In this document: positions 27,325 through 38,200 of the stretch, piece after piece
Position numbering within the stretch: the stretch's first letter is position 1
Layout: each line of letters starts with the position of its first letter
Origin: Pseudomonas asplenii
GTDB lineage: Bacteria; Pseudomonadota; Gammaproteobacteria; Pseudomonadales; Pseudomonadaceae
Length of the DNA: 64,000 nucleotides
Direction of reading: 5' to 3'
Assembly: GCF_900105475.1 (NCBI RefSeq)
Contig: NZ_LT629777.1
Span: 6,076,001 to 6,140,000 of the forward strand
Program-made: the position numbers and the translations under genes
The notes under the pieces: model-generated
What the model saw: only the letters and a program-made list of their open reading frames with translations
Database searches by the model: none
What the model was told of the DNA's origin: nothing

Positions 27325-30300
27325 CTATGCGATCAAATTATCGATTTCCTCCGCAGTAAGACGTTTGAGGGCGGCCAGCGATTTAGCCAATTCATCCTGT
27401 GCCTGGCCACTTTGGCCGGTTTTCTGCCGGATCGTGCGACTGAAGTCGGCCAACACCGGCAACTCGAACAACTCGTTGAGCGACACGTCGATATGCAACT
27501 GGTCACGCAGGCGTACCATCACCTGCATGACCAACAGCGAATGCCCACCCAGCTCGAAGAAGTTGTCGTCCATGCCCACCCGCTCGACCTTCAGCACATC
27601 GGCCCAGATATCTGCCAATTGCTGTTCCTGCTCGGTCTGCGGCGCCACATAGTGGTGCTGCAACAGGCTGACATCCGGCTTGGGCAAGGCCCGGCGATCA
27701 AGCTTGCCGTTGGCGGTCAACGGCATCCGCTCCAGCACCACCAGGTGCGTCGGGACCATGTACTCCGGCAGATGCTCCCTGAGGTGCGCCTTGAGCCCAT
27801 CGCGCAAGGCCGGGACATCGTCCGCCGTCCAGTCGCTGTCCCTTGGCACCAGGTAGGCCGCCAGTTGCCGGCCACCCGGGCCATCGATGTCGACTACCAC
27901 TGCCTCGCGCACCGCCTCGTGCTGCTGCAGCCGGACCTCGATCTCGCCCAGTTCGATGCGGAAGCCGCGAATCTTCACCTGGTAGTCCGTGCGCCCGACG
28001 TACTCCAGCACGCCATCGCCGGCCCGGCGCCGAACCAGGTCGCCGGTGCGGTAAAGGCGCTCCCCCGGCGTATCGCCGAACGGATTCGGCACGAAACTCA
28101 GCGCCGTGCGTTTCGGGTCGCCCAGGTAGCCGCGGCCGACCCCCAGGCCGGCAACATGCAGTTCCCCGGTGGCGCGTGCCGGCATCGGTTCGAGCAGATC
28201 ATTGAGAACGCTCAGACGATTGTGATCGGTATCCAGGCCAATCGGCAGATAGGCACGCTCACGGTCCTGCAACTGCACCCGGTGCAGGGCAACGTCATCG
28301 GAACATTCGGCCGGACCGTAGGCGTTGATCAACGGAATTGCCGGGTACTGGCGCAACCAGCGTTCGGCCAGCGCCGGGGCCATCGCCTCGCCGGTGGTCA
28401 GCAGATAGCGCAGGCTTGCCAGGCGGGCCACGGGCTGGTCGAGCAGCCCCTGGATCAGCGCCGGGACCACCTCGAGCACGGTGATGCCCGTCTGCTCCAC
28501 ATGCCTGAGCAGCGCGGCCGGGTCCTGGACGATGGCCGAAGGCACGATCTCGACGCGGGCTCCGCAGAGGCCGGCGGTCAGCAGTTGCCAGACGGAAATG
28601 TCGAAACTCTGCGAGGCGGTCTGGGCGATCACATCGTGCTCGGTCAGCCCCAGGTAGGGCACCTTGCTCAACTGGTTGTTGAGCATCCCGCCCTGCTCCA
28701 CCATCACGCCCTTGGGCAGGCCGGTGGAACCCGAGGTGAAGATCACATAGGCCAGGTGCCGGGCACTGCTCACAGGCAGGTCAAGCGACAACCCGTCGGC
28801 CCCGCCCTGTTCCAGTACCTGCTCCCAGACCAGCAACCGCGGACGGGCCTGTGCAGCAATAGGCGCCAGCAATTGCTCGGCCAGCGCCTGGCAACCGGCA
28901 CTGCAGACCAGTACACCGCTGCCGCTGAGGGAGAGAATCTCCGCCAACCGCTGGGCCGGCAGCGCGGGGTCAAGCCCCAGGTAGCCGGCGCCGGCCTTGA
29001 ATCCGGCGACCACCATGCCCAGCAGCGGCAGGCCGCGCTCACCGAGAACGGCCACCAGATCATCGTCCATCACTCCGGCGGCTCGCAGCGCCTGCGCCAT
29101 GCGTGCGCTGTATTGATCAAGCTCGGCGTATTTCCAGCTCTGGCCCTGACAGGTAGCCGCCAAACGATCCGGAACGCGCTGCACGGTACGCTGGAACAGC
29201 GATGCGTAACCCTGCTCGAGGTCACCATCGACCGCGCTGACGGTATCGATACCCAAGGCCATCGGCGCCTGCAAGGTCGCCACCAGGTCCTGGAAGTCCA
29301 GCTCGATCCCTGTGGCAAACGCCTCAAGCACCTCACGCAGATCACCCAACAAGCGCTCGACCGTTGCCACCTCGAACAGGCGCTGGTCATAAGACAGGTG
29401 CAGGCCCAGGCTGGAGCCCGGATAGATCACCACGGTGATCGGGTAGTTGGTGTGGGTCCGCGAGGAACCGGACTCGATTTTCAGGCTATCGGCCTGCTCA
29501 CCGATGCTGTCCTCGATCGGCGCATTCTCGAAGACGAACAGGCTGTCGAACAGCGCCTGGCCCTTGCCGACCTCGCTACCGCCCTGGATGGTCACCAGGT
29601 GCAGATGCTCATGCTCGCGCAATTCGAGGTTGTGCTCCTGCAGCCCCTGCAGCCAGGCCTTGACCGTCTGCGGGTTGTGCGCACCCGGAATCCCCACACG
29701 CAGCGGGATACTGTTGATGAACAGTCCCACCGTGGCCTGCATTTCGGGGAACTCGACGGGACGCCCGGAAACCGTGACCCCGAACAGCACGTCGCGCTCG
29801 CCGCTGTAGCGGTGCAGGACCACCGACCAGGCCGCCTGCACCAGCGTGTTGAGGGTCAGTTGGCTGGACTGGGCGATCCGCGACAGTTGCTGCGTCTGTT
29901 CATTGCTGAGGCGAGCCAGGCAGTCGCCGGTCGACGAAGTACCGGCATCACGACTGATCAACCGGTCGAACGGCAACGCGGTCGGCTGCTCGAAACCGGC
30001 CAGCTCACGCTCCCAGAAAGCCCTCGACACCTGCTCATCGTGCCCCTGCAACCAGGCGATGAAATCCCGGTAGCGCGGTGGCAACGGCAGTTGTGTGGAG
30101 CGACCTTCGACCTCGGCAGCGTAAAGCTCGAAGAACTCCGCGACGATCCCCATGCGGCACCAGGCATCGAGCAGAATATGGTGATTGCTCAGGACAAAAC
30201 CGTAGCGCTGCGGGCCCAGCTGGATCAGCCGCAGACGGAACGGCACTTCGCCGGCCAGGTCGAAGCCCTGCTGCAATTCGGCGCTCAGTTCGGCCTCCAG

Positions 30301-33300
30301 GCGGGCCTCGTAATCGGCGGCCTCCACCGTTTGCCAGTCCATGTAACGGATGTCCGGAGCGACAGGGCGACGGACGATCTGCACGATGGTGTCGCCAATA
30401 TCCCAGCAGAACGAGGTACGCAGTACCTCATGCCGTTCGACCACCGAGCGCCAGGCACGGGTAAAGGCTGCCTGATCGATAGCATGGTCGATCAGGTAGC
30501 AGTACTGCATCAGGTAGATACCGGACCCGGCTTCACGCAAGGTATGCAGCAGCAACCCTTCCTGCATCGGCGACAGTGGATAGATATCGGCAATGTCCCG
30601 CGCCGCCACCGGCAGGCGCTGCAGTTGCTCACGGCTCAGGCGTACCAGCGGGAAGTCCGAGGGCGTTACGCCCTGGCCGGCGCCTGCGGCGCAGTGGACG
30701 ACCAGGGCCTCCAGTTCCCGGGCATACTCGTCGGCCAGGTGCTGCAGCGTCGCGGTGTCGAACACCTCGCGACTGAACTCCCAGTGCAATTGCAGTTCGC
30801 CGCCCTGCACCTGACCATTGATGCTGACCAGGCTGCCCAGCGGCGCCGATTCGTCCTGGCCCTGGCCGCTGTCCTCGCCGGCGAGCTGGAACAAGCCAGT
30901 GCCGCTGTCGACACCCTGCTCGACCTGCCCCAGGTAGTTGAAAACGATGCTGCCCTCGGGCAGGGCCTGCAAGGTCTGCCGCGCCGACGGCGTACCGAGG
31001 TAGCGCAGCAGGCCGTAGCCGATGCCCTTGTTCGGCACCGCGCGCAGTTGCTCCTTGATGGTCATGATCGAGCCACCCAGCGAATCCTCGGGGCTCAGGC
31101 GGACCGGATAGAGGGTGCTGAACCAGCCACTGGTACGACTCAGGTCAAGCCCTTCGAACAGGTCTTCACGACCATGTCCTTCGAGACGGATCAGCACGTC
31201 GGGCTGCCGGGTCCAGCGACTGATGACCCGCGCCAGGGCAGTGAGCAGCAGGTCGTTGATCTGCGTCCGATAGGCGGCGGGCGCCTGCTGGAGCAATTGA
31301 CGGGTCAGTTCGGCCCCCAGCCGGGTTTGCACGGAGGCAGCATGCAGGCGCTGCTGCCCGCCTTCAGGATGATCACAGGGCAAGGCGTCGCTGGCACCGC
31401 GCAACTGCTCCTGCCAGTAAGCCAGTTCCTGCTCCATCAGTGGGCTCTGCGCATGGCGGTGCAAGTGTTCGGTCCAACTTTTCAGCGAACTGCTGCGAGC
31501 CGCCAATGCTGGCGATTGCCCTTGGGCGATCGCACTGTAGGCCGACTGCAGATCCTCCAGCAGCACCCGCCAGGACACGCCATCGACCACCAGATGGTGG
31601 ATCACCAGCAACAGGCGTTGCTCACCGGCGGGCAGATTCACCAGCACGGCACGCAACAACGGCCCCTGTGCCAGGTTCAGGCTGCGCTGGGCCTCGTCCA
31701 ACAGCCCAGCCAGTTGCGCCACTGACGACAGATCGCGAACCCACAACATGTCGGCGGGCTGAGTTTCCCGGTAGCTGGCCCGCCAGCCATCGCCCAGTGC
31801 TTCGAAGCTCAGGCGCAGGCCATCATGCTGCTCGATCAGAATCGCCAGCGCCCGCTCGACATGAGCGGCGTCCAGGGTATCGCGCGCCTTGAGCAACACC
31901 GACTGGTTCCAATGGTGACGCTGGGGAATATCCATGTCGAAGAAGCGGGCCTGAATCGGCAGTAACAGCTGCTCGCCGCTGATCTGCTGCGGCGCTTCGA
32001 CCGCCACCTTTTTCTCGATCAGCCTCGCCACCGTCGCCAGTTGCGCGATGGTCTGCTTCTCGAACAACTGCTTGGGACTGAGCTTGATCCCCTGGCGCTT
32101 GGCCCGGGCAATGATCTGCAGGCTGAGGATCGAGTCGCCACCCAGCTCGAAGAAGTTGTCGCTGCTGCCCACCCGCTCCAGCTTGAGCACATCGGCCCAG
32201 ACCGCCGCCAGCTTCTCTTCGATCTCGCCCACCGGCGCGATGTAGCGCTGCCGAGCCACGCCCGGTACGGGCAAGGCACGCTTGTCCAGCTTGCCATTGG
32301 CAGTCAGCGGCAGGCGCTCCAGTATCAGAATATGCGCCGGCACCAGGTATTCCGGCAGACCCGCCTGCAGTTGCTGACGCAAGGCGTCTCCCTGCAGGGT
32401 GACGTCGTTGGCCGCCACGCAATACGCCACCAGTTGCAGGCGGGTGGCATCGCTTTCCAAAGGCAGTGCCAGCACCACCGCTTCAGCCACGCCATCAAGC
32501 CCCAGCAGCAACTGGGCGACTTCTCCCGGTTCGACCCGATAACCACGAATCTTCACCTGATCGTCGGCACGTCCCAGATATTCCACTCGGCCATCGACCC
32601 AACGTGCACGGTCGCCAGCCCGATACAGGCGTTCACCCTGCTGCGCAGCAGGATCAGGCACGAAACGCTCGGCGGTCATTGCCGCACGTCCCAGGTAGCC
32701 CTGGGCCAGGCCGGCGCCGCCCAGGTACAGCTCGCCCGGCACACGCTCGGCCACCGGGTTCAGGTAGGCATCCAGCACCCGTGCCTGGTCGTTGGTCAAC
32801 GGCAGGCCAACCGGCACCGTGCGGCAACCCTCCAGGCGCTCATGCACTTCGTGGGTCAGGATCCCCACGGTGGTCTCCGTCGGGCCGTAGTGGTTGATGA
32901 TCCGGCAGTCCGGCACCAACTGGCGGACCTGTTCGATCAGCGCCCAGCTGCTGGCCTCGCCGCCGAGGATCAGCAGTTGTCGCGGCAGCACCTGCGCCGC
33001 ACGGCCAGCCTGCAGCAGGCCTTGCAGATGACTGGGGACAATCTTCAGCACATCGACCTGATGCTCGTGCATGTAGGAGGCGAAGCTGTCCGGGTCAAAG
33101 GCATGTTCATGGGTCATCAGGTGCAGCAGCCGGCCACTGGCCAGAGCACCGAACAGCTGGGTGTGCCCCAGGTCTGCGGCAATGGTCGAGACCAGCGCCA
33201 GGCTTGCATCGGTCGCCAGTTGCAAACGTTGCAGCACCGCCTGTACGTAGTTGGCCAGGCTACGGTGACTGATCAGCACGCCCTTGGGCTGCCCGGTGGA

Positions 33301-35262
33301 ACCGGAGGTGTAGATGAGGTAGGCCGGCTGCTCGGGATCGACCTGCAGCGTCAGCGCCGAGCTGTCCAGATCGGCCCATTGCTGCGCCTCGGCGGCCAGC
33401 GCCGGACACACTCCCAGGTTGGCCGAGACGTTATCGCCCGGGGTGTGGATCAGCAAAGCTGCGGCACTGTCCCTGAGCAGTTGCTGCAGACGCTCGGCCG
33501 GCTGGCGGTTATCCAGGGGCAGGTACACCGCTCCGACCTTGAGCACGGCGAGCACTGCCACCACCCAGTCGATGGAGCGCTCCTGACACAATGCGACGAC
33601 ATCACCGGGGCCCATGCCTTCGGCTTGCAGCAGGCGCGCCAGTTGGTTGGAACGGCGCTCCAGCTCGTCGTAGTCGATCAACTCTGCGGCGCAACGCAGC
33701 GCCGGCTTGCCCCGCCCGGCGTGCAGGCCCTGCTGCCAGAGTGCGAGAAAATCACTGCAAGGGAACTGCGCCTGGGCTGCTGCCGGGGAATCGGCAGGCA
33801 GGCCCGGCTGCTCTAGCAGGCTCGTCCCGGCGGCGCTGACCATCTGCTCCAGCACCTGCTGCCAGGCCTGGGCCAGCCGCTCGATGGTCGCGGCCTCGAA
33901 CAGGTCGGTGGCGTAGGTGAACTCGGCCTCGATCCCCTCCGGGGTGTCGGTGAAGTCCAGGGCCAGGTCGAACCGCGCATCGGCCACGCCAATGGCGAAG
34001 GCCTCGACGCTCAGGGCCGACTGCACCGGGGCACTGCTGCTGCGCGCCGCGAGCACGTTCTGGTTGATCTTGACCTGGAACAGCGGGTTGTGGCTCAGGT
34101 TGCGTTCCGGTGCCAGGGCATCCACCAGTTGTTCGAAGGGCAGTTCCTGATGGGACTGCGCGCCGCTGACAACCTGCTTGACCTGTTCCAGCAACTGTTC
34201 GAGGCTGTCGCGCTCATCCACCTGGATGCGCAGCACCTGGGTATTGATGAAGAAACCGATCAGCCCTTCCAACTCCTCGCGGTTGCGCCCGGCGTTCGGT
34301 GCACCGATGCGGATATCCGCCTGGCCGCTGCTGCGCGCCAGTACCACGGCCAGCGCCGCCAGTGCCTGCATGAACACGGTCTGGCCGTTCTGCCGGGCCC
34401 GGGCCTTGAGTTGCGCCGAGAGCCCAGGCGACAGGTTGGCGTGGACGACGGCCCCACGATGACTGGCCACCGCCGGACGCTCATGGTCCAGCGGCAGTTC
34501 CAGCAGCGGCTGTTCCTCACCCAATTGCTGCTTCCAGTAGGCCAACTGGCGCTCGCCCTCGCTGGCTTCCAGCCAGGCACGCTGCCAGATCGCATAGTCG
34601 GCATACTGGATCGGCAGCGGTGCCAGCCCGGCCGGGCTGCCGTTCACCTCGGCCAGGTAGAAGCGAATGAACTCCTGCACCAGCAACTCGCTCGACCAAC
34701 CGTCCGAGACGCTGTGGTGCATGCACAGGGTCAGTACGTGCTCATGCTCGTCCAGGCGCCAGAGCCGGACCCTCAGCAACGGCCCCTGCAACAGGTCGAA
34801 CGGTGCGGCCAGTTCGGCGGCCACCAGGTCCTGCAGACGCACCTCGCGGTCCTCGCCGGGTTCGGCGGCAATGTCCACCCGCTGCAGGGCCACCAGCGAC
34901 TCGTCGAGAATTTCCTGGTGGAACTCGCCTTCGACCGAGACGAAACGGGTACGCAAGGCCTCGTGGCGGTGCACCAGCAGGACCAGGGCCCGGCTCATCG
35001 CCTGCTCATCCAGGGTGCCCGTCAGGCGCACCGCCATGGGCACGTTGTAGGCACTGTTGTCCGGGTCCAACTGCCAGAGGATCAGCATCTGCTGCTGGGC
35101 GTAGGACAGCGGGATACGAGCGACGTCATGGCGGGTTTCGGCGATCGGCAGCAGCCTGAAACTCTGCCCGGTCTCGCTCATTTTCTGCAGGATCTGGCGG
35201 CGCTGTTCCAGCGGCAGGCCGACGAAGCGCTGGGCAATCCGTTGTGCTGTGGTCTTGTCCAT
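27325..35262 (-). CDS. Pyoverdine NRPS, two modules: D-Asp (E domain) then probable Dab
   Basis: 2645 residues. Order: C (HHSVSDG, about 184), A (A3 near 655), T with LGGDS (about 1040), E domain (HHLVVDG near 1225, with EGHGRED and NKGIGYG), C of the D-accepting type (HHILLDA near 1696), A (A3 near 2175), T (LGGHS near 2570). The first pocket reads DLTKIGHVGK, the Asp code; with the E domain it gives D-Asp, which the neighbouring hydroxylase would beta-hydroxylate. The second reads DIWELTADDK, which I recall as the L-Dab code of PvdL-type modules. The ATG follows the previous gene's TGA after one base (TGAGATG), so translation is coupled. PvdJ/PvdI-type, but the exact symbol is not assignable. 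Confidence 0.92.
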   Translation of the reverse strand: MDKTTAQRIAQRFVGLPLEQRRQILQKMSETGQSFRLLPIAETRHDVARIPLSYAQQQMLILWQLDPDNSAYNVPMAVRLTGTLDEQAMSRALVLLVHRHEALRTRFVSVEGEFHQEILDESLVALQRVDIAAEPGEDREVRLQDLVAAELAAPFDLLQGPLLRVRLWRLDEHEHVLTLCMHHSVSDGWSSELLVQEFIRFYLAEVNGSPAGLAPLPIQYADYAIWQRAWLEASEGERQLAYWKQQLGEEQPLLELPLDHERPAVASHRGAVVHANLSPGLSAQLKARARQNGQTVFMQALAALAVVLARSSGQADIRIGAPNAGRNREELEGLIGFFINTQVLRIQVDERDSLEQLLEQVKQVVSGAQSHQELPFEQLVDALAPERNLSHNPLFQVKINQNVLAARSSSAPVQSALSVEAFAIGVADARFDLALDFTDTPEGIEAEFTYATDLFEAATIERLAQAWQQVLEQMVSAAGTSLLEQPGLPADSPAAAQAQFPCSDFLALWQQGLHAGRGKPALRCAAELIDYDELERRSNQLARLLQAEGMGPGDVVALCQERSIDWVVAVLAVLKVGAVYLPLDNRQPAERLQQLLRDSAAALLIHTPGDNVSANLGVCPALAAEAQQWADLDSSALTLQVDPEQPAYLIYTSGSTGQPKGVLISHRSLANYVQAVLQRLQLATDASLALVSTIAADLGHTQLFGALASGRLLHLMTHEHAFDPDSFASYMHEHQVDVLKIVPSHLQGLLQAGRAAQVLPRQLLILGGEASSWALIEQVRQLVPDCRIINHYGPTETTVGILTHEVHERLEGCRTVPVGLPLTNDQARVLDAYLNPVAERVPGELYLGGAGLAQGYLGRAAMTAERFVPDPAAQQGERLYRAGDRARWVDGRVEYLGRADDQVKIRGYRVEPGEVAQLLLGLDGVAEAVVLALPLESDATRLQLVAYCVAANDVTLQGDALRQQLQAGLPEYLVPAHILILERLPLTANGKLDKRALPVPGVARQRYIAPVGEIEEKLAAVWADVLKLERVGSSDNFFELGGDSILSLQIIARAKRQGIKLSPKQLFEKQTIAQLATVARLIEKKVAVEAPQQISGEQLLLPIQARFFDMDIPQRHHWNQSVLLKARDTLDAAHVERALAILIEQHDGLRLSFEALGDGWRASYRETQPADMLWVRDLSSVAQLAGLLDEAQRSLNLAQGPLLRAVLVNLPAGEQRLLLVIHHLVVDGVSWRVLLEDLQSAYSAIAQGQSPALAARSSSLKSWTEHLHRHAQSPLMEQELAYWQEQLRGASDALPCDHPEGGQQRLHAASVQTRLGAELTRQLLQQAPAAYRTQINDLLLTALARVISRWTRQPDVLIRLEGHGREDLFEGLDLSRTSGWFSTLYPVRLSPEDSLGGSIMTIKEQLRAVPNKGIGYGLLRYLGTPSARQTLQALPEGSIVFNYLGQVEQGVDSGTGLFQLAGEDSGQGQDESAPLGSLVSINGQVQGGELQLHWEFSREVFDTATLQHLADEYARELEALVVHCAAGAGQGVTPSDFPLVRLSREQLQRLPVAARDIADIYPLSPMQEGLLLHTLREAGSGIYLMQYCYLIDHAIDQAAFTRAWRSVVERHEVLRTSFCWDIGDTIVQIVRRPVAPDIRYMDWQTVEAADYEARLEAELSAELQQGFDLAGEVPFRLRLIQLGPQRYGFVLSNHHILLDAWCRMGIVAEFFELYAAEVEGRSTQLPLPPRYRDFIAWLQGHDEQVSRAFWERELAGFEQPTALPFDRLISRDAGTSSTGDCLARLSNEQTQQLSRIAQSSQLTLNTLVQAAWSVVLHRYSGERDVLFGVTVSGRPVEFPEMQATVGLFINSIPLRVGIPGAHNPQTVKAWLQGLQEHNLELREHEHLHLVTIQGGSEVGKGQALFDSLFVFENAPIEDSIGEQADSLKIESGSSRTHTNYPITVVIYPGSSLGLHLSYDQRLFEVATVERLLGDLREVLEAFATGIELDFQDLVATLQAPMALGIDTVSAVDGDLEQGYASLFQRTVQRVPDRLAATCQGQSWKYAELDQYSARMAQALRAAGVMDDDLVAVLGERGLPLLGMVVAGFKAGAGYLGLDPALPAQRLAEILSLSGSGVLVCSAGCQALAEQLLAPIAAQARPRLLVWEQVLEQGGADGLSLDLPVSSARHLAYVIFTSGSTGLPKGVMVEQGGMLNNQLSKVPYLGLTEHDVIAQTASQSFDISVWQLLTAGLCGARVEIVPSAIVQDPAALLRHVEQTGITVLEVVPALIQGLLDQPVARLASLRYLLTTGEAMAPALAERWLRQYPAIPLINAYGPAECSDDVALHRVQLQDRERAYLPIGLDTDHNRLSVLNDLLEPMPARATGELHVAGLGVGRGYLGDPKRTALSFVPNPFGDTPGERLYRTGDLVRRRAGDGVLEYVGRTDYQVKIRGFRIELGEIEVRLQQHEAVREAVVVDIDGPGGRQLAAYLVPRDSDWTADDVPALRDGLKAHLREHLPEYMVPTHLVVLERMPLTANGKLDRRALPKPDVSLLQHHYVAPQTEQEQQLADIWADVLKVERVGMDDNFFELGGHSLLVMQVMVRLRDQLHIDVSLNELFELPVLADFSRTIRQKTGQSGQAQDELAKSLAALKRLTAEEIDNLIA
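31916..32250. repeat. Near-identical segment shared with 46345-46679 (T-E region of Asp modules)
   Basis: About 335 bp encoding the carrier-protein domain, the linker and the start of the E domain. By eye only around ten bases differ from the copy in the other Asp module, whereas the flanking C and A coding regions have diverged far more. Confidence 0.75.
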
Positions 35263-35263
35263 C

Positions 35264-38200
35264 TCAGGCCTCCGCCATTTCGTTCATCATGCGTTCGATG
35301 TCGGACAGCCCGTCATCGGTCAAGGCCAGACCCGCGTCTTCAAATGCTTGGGAAAATTCGTTCAATTGCGGTTTCTCGAAAATAAGTCGCAGAGGAATGT
35401 CGATGCCAAGACTCGAATGAATCCTGGAGATCACCTGGGCCGCCAGCAGTGAATGGCCGCCCAGCTCGAAGAAGTTGTCGTGCAGGCCAACCCGTTCCAC
35501 CTGCAGCACCTCGGCCCAGATCGCCGCCAACTGCTGCTCGCGCTCGTTGCGCGGCGCCACATAGTCCTGTTGCCAGAGACTCGGGTCCGGCTTGGGCAAT
35601 GCCTTGCGGTCCAGCTTGCCGTTGGGCGTCATGGGCATCTGTGCCAGCACCAGCAGGTGTGCCGGGACCATGTAGTCCGGCAGGCCGACCTTGAGGTAGT
35701 CACGCAGTTGCCCCCGCAGCGCCTGCTGGGTGGCGGCATCGGCCAGGGCCAGCGCCGGATCGTTCGGCACCAGGTAGGCCGCCAACTGCTTGCCGGAAGG
35801 CCCGTCGATGTCGATCACCAGGGCTTCGCGGACCAGGGCATGCTCCTGCAGGCGCGCCTCGATCTCGCCCAGTTCGATACGGAAGCCACGGATTTTCACC
35901 TGGTGGTCGAGGCGCCCCACGTACTCGATCAGGCCTTCGTCGCGATAACGGGTGACATCGCCGGTGCGGTACAACCGGCCACCGCCCTGTTCGTCGAACG
36001 GGTCCGGGATGAAACGCTCGGCGGTCAGGCCCGGACGCTGGTGATAACCTCGGGCCAGCAGCGCGCCGCCGATCAGCAGTTCGCCACTGCCGCCCTGCAC
36101 CGCCGGGTTGAACGCGGCGTCGAGGATGTACATGCGTCGCGCGCCAAGGGGCCGGCCGATCGGCATCAGCGCCGGCCGGGGCAGTTCGCCGCGCACATAG
36201 GGCGCGCATTCCAGGTAGCTCGCCGTGATGGTGGTTTCGGTCGGACCATAGGTGTTGAGCAGGCGGATATGTTCGAGCCCGGCCTGCTTCCACAGGCTGA
36301 TGCCCTCGGCCGGCATCGCCTCGCCGGTGGCGCTGACCTGGCGCAGCGCGCCGAAGTCGCGCAGCCCCAGACGGCAGAAGTCCTGGGCCAGCAGGTACCA
36401 GTAGGCGGTACTCAGGTCCGCCACGGTGATCCCCGAACGCAGCACCTCGCGCTGGAAAGTGCTGCTGTCCCAGACCTCGTTGCCACGTATCACCACGCCC
36501 GCCCCACGGCACAGGGCCGGGAACAGCTGCTCGACGAAACCGTCGAAGTTCAGAGTCGAGAACAGCAGCACACGGTCCTCTGGCACCAGGCGGAAGTACT
36601 CGATGGCCACCTGGCAATGGGCGCTCAGGGCATGGTGTTCGATGGCCACGCCCTTGGGCTTGCCGGTGGAACCGGAGGTGTAGATGACATAGGCCAGGTT
36701 GTGCAGCTGGGCCGGGCTCGACAGCGCTTGCCCGTCGTAACCCGGCAGCCAGTCTTCGGCCTGGTCCAGGCACAGCACCGGCAGCGCCGCCGGCACTGGC
36801 AGATGCGCCAGCAAGGGACGCTGGCTGAGCAACAGGCGAATGCCGCTGTCCTCCATCATGTAGGCCAGGCGGTCCTCGGGGAACTCCGGGTCCAGCGGCA
36901 CATAGGCACCGCCGGCCTTGAGGATCGCCAGCAGCCCGACCACCATGTCCAGCCCGCGATCGACCGCGATACCCACCGCCACTTCCGGGCCGACGCCCAT
37001 GTCCCGCAGCGTGTGGGCCAGGCGGTTGGTCTGGTGCTCCAGTTCGCGATAGCTCAACTGCTGCTCGCCGAATACCAGCGCCACCGCGTCGGGGGTGCGC
37101 TGCGCCTGGGCCTCGATCAGTTGATGAACACACTGCTCGGCTGGGTAATGGCCTTCGATCCGGCTCCAGTCCTGCAACACCCGCTGCGTTTCCAGGGCAT
37201 CGAGCAGCGGCAGTTCGGCGACCGCCTGCTCCACACCCGCATTGACCAGGGCCTGCAGCAGGTTGCGCCAATGGCCGGCCAGGCGCTCGATCGTGTCCGG
37301 CTCGAACAGCGCGGTGGCGTAGGTCAGTGCCGCGCGCAGGCCGTCTTCGCTTTCGAAAGTGTCCAGGGTCAGGTCGAACTGGGCGGTATGGCTGCCACTG
37401 TCCAGCGCCTCGACCTCGAGCCCCGGCAGCGGCCGCACCGCCCCCTTGAGTTCGGTCTGGTGGTTGTACATCACCTGGAACAACGGGCTGTGGCTCAGGC
37501 TGCGTTCCGGTTGCAGAGCCTGCACCAGGTGTTCGAAAGGCAGGTCCTGATGAGCCTGGGCGCCCAGCACCGCCTGCTTGACCTGCTGCAGCAACTGGTC
37601 GAAGCGGGTGTGCAGGTCGAACTCGGCACGCAGCACCAGGGTGTTGACGAAGAAGCCGATCAGCCCTTCGGTTTCCACCCGGCTGCGGTTGGCCACCGGC
37701 ACGCCGACGCGGATATCGTTCTGTCCCGAATGGCGATGCAGCAGGGCCTGGAACGAGGCCAGCAACAGCATGAACAGGGTCACACCCTGCTGCCGCGCCA
37801 GGACCTTGAGACCCTGTACCAGGGCACGCTCCAGTTCGACCTGGGTACGGGCGCCGGCATGGCTCTGCAGCGACGGCCGTGGCCGGTCGGCCGGCAATTC
37901 CAGCACCGGCTGGTCGCTGCCCAGTTGGGCGCTCCAGTAGGCCAACTGCCGGGCCTGCTCGCCGGCCTCCATCCAGCCGCGCTGCCATTGCGCATAGTCG
38001 GCGTACTGGAAGGGCAACGGCTTGGGTTGCGGCAAGCGGTCCTGGCTGAAGGCGACATAGGCCTCGATCAGCTCATCGACCATGATCGGCATCGACCAGC
38101 CATCGGAGACGATATGGTGCAGGGTCACCACCAGCACATGACGTTCCTCGCCGAGGCGCAACAAGCGCGCCCGCAGCAGCGGCCCCTGCCGCAGGTCGAA

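Noticed and set aside
31000..31900. An extra interface-type domain in the Asp modules
   Set aside because: Motif spacing is accounted for by C-A-T-E-C-A-T; no spare 400-residue region is seen.
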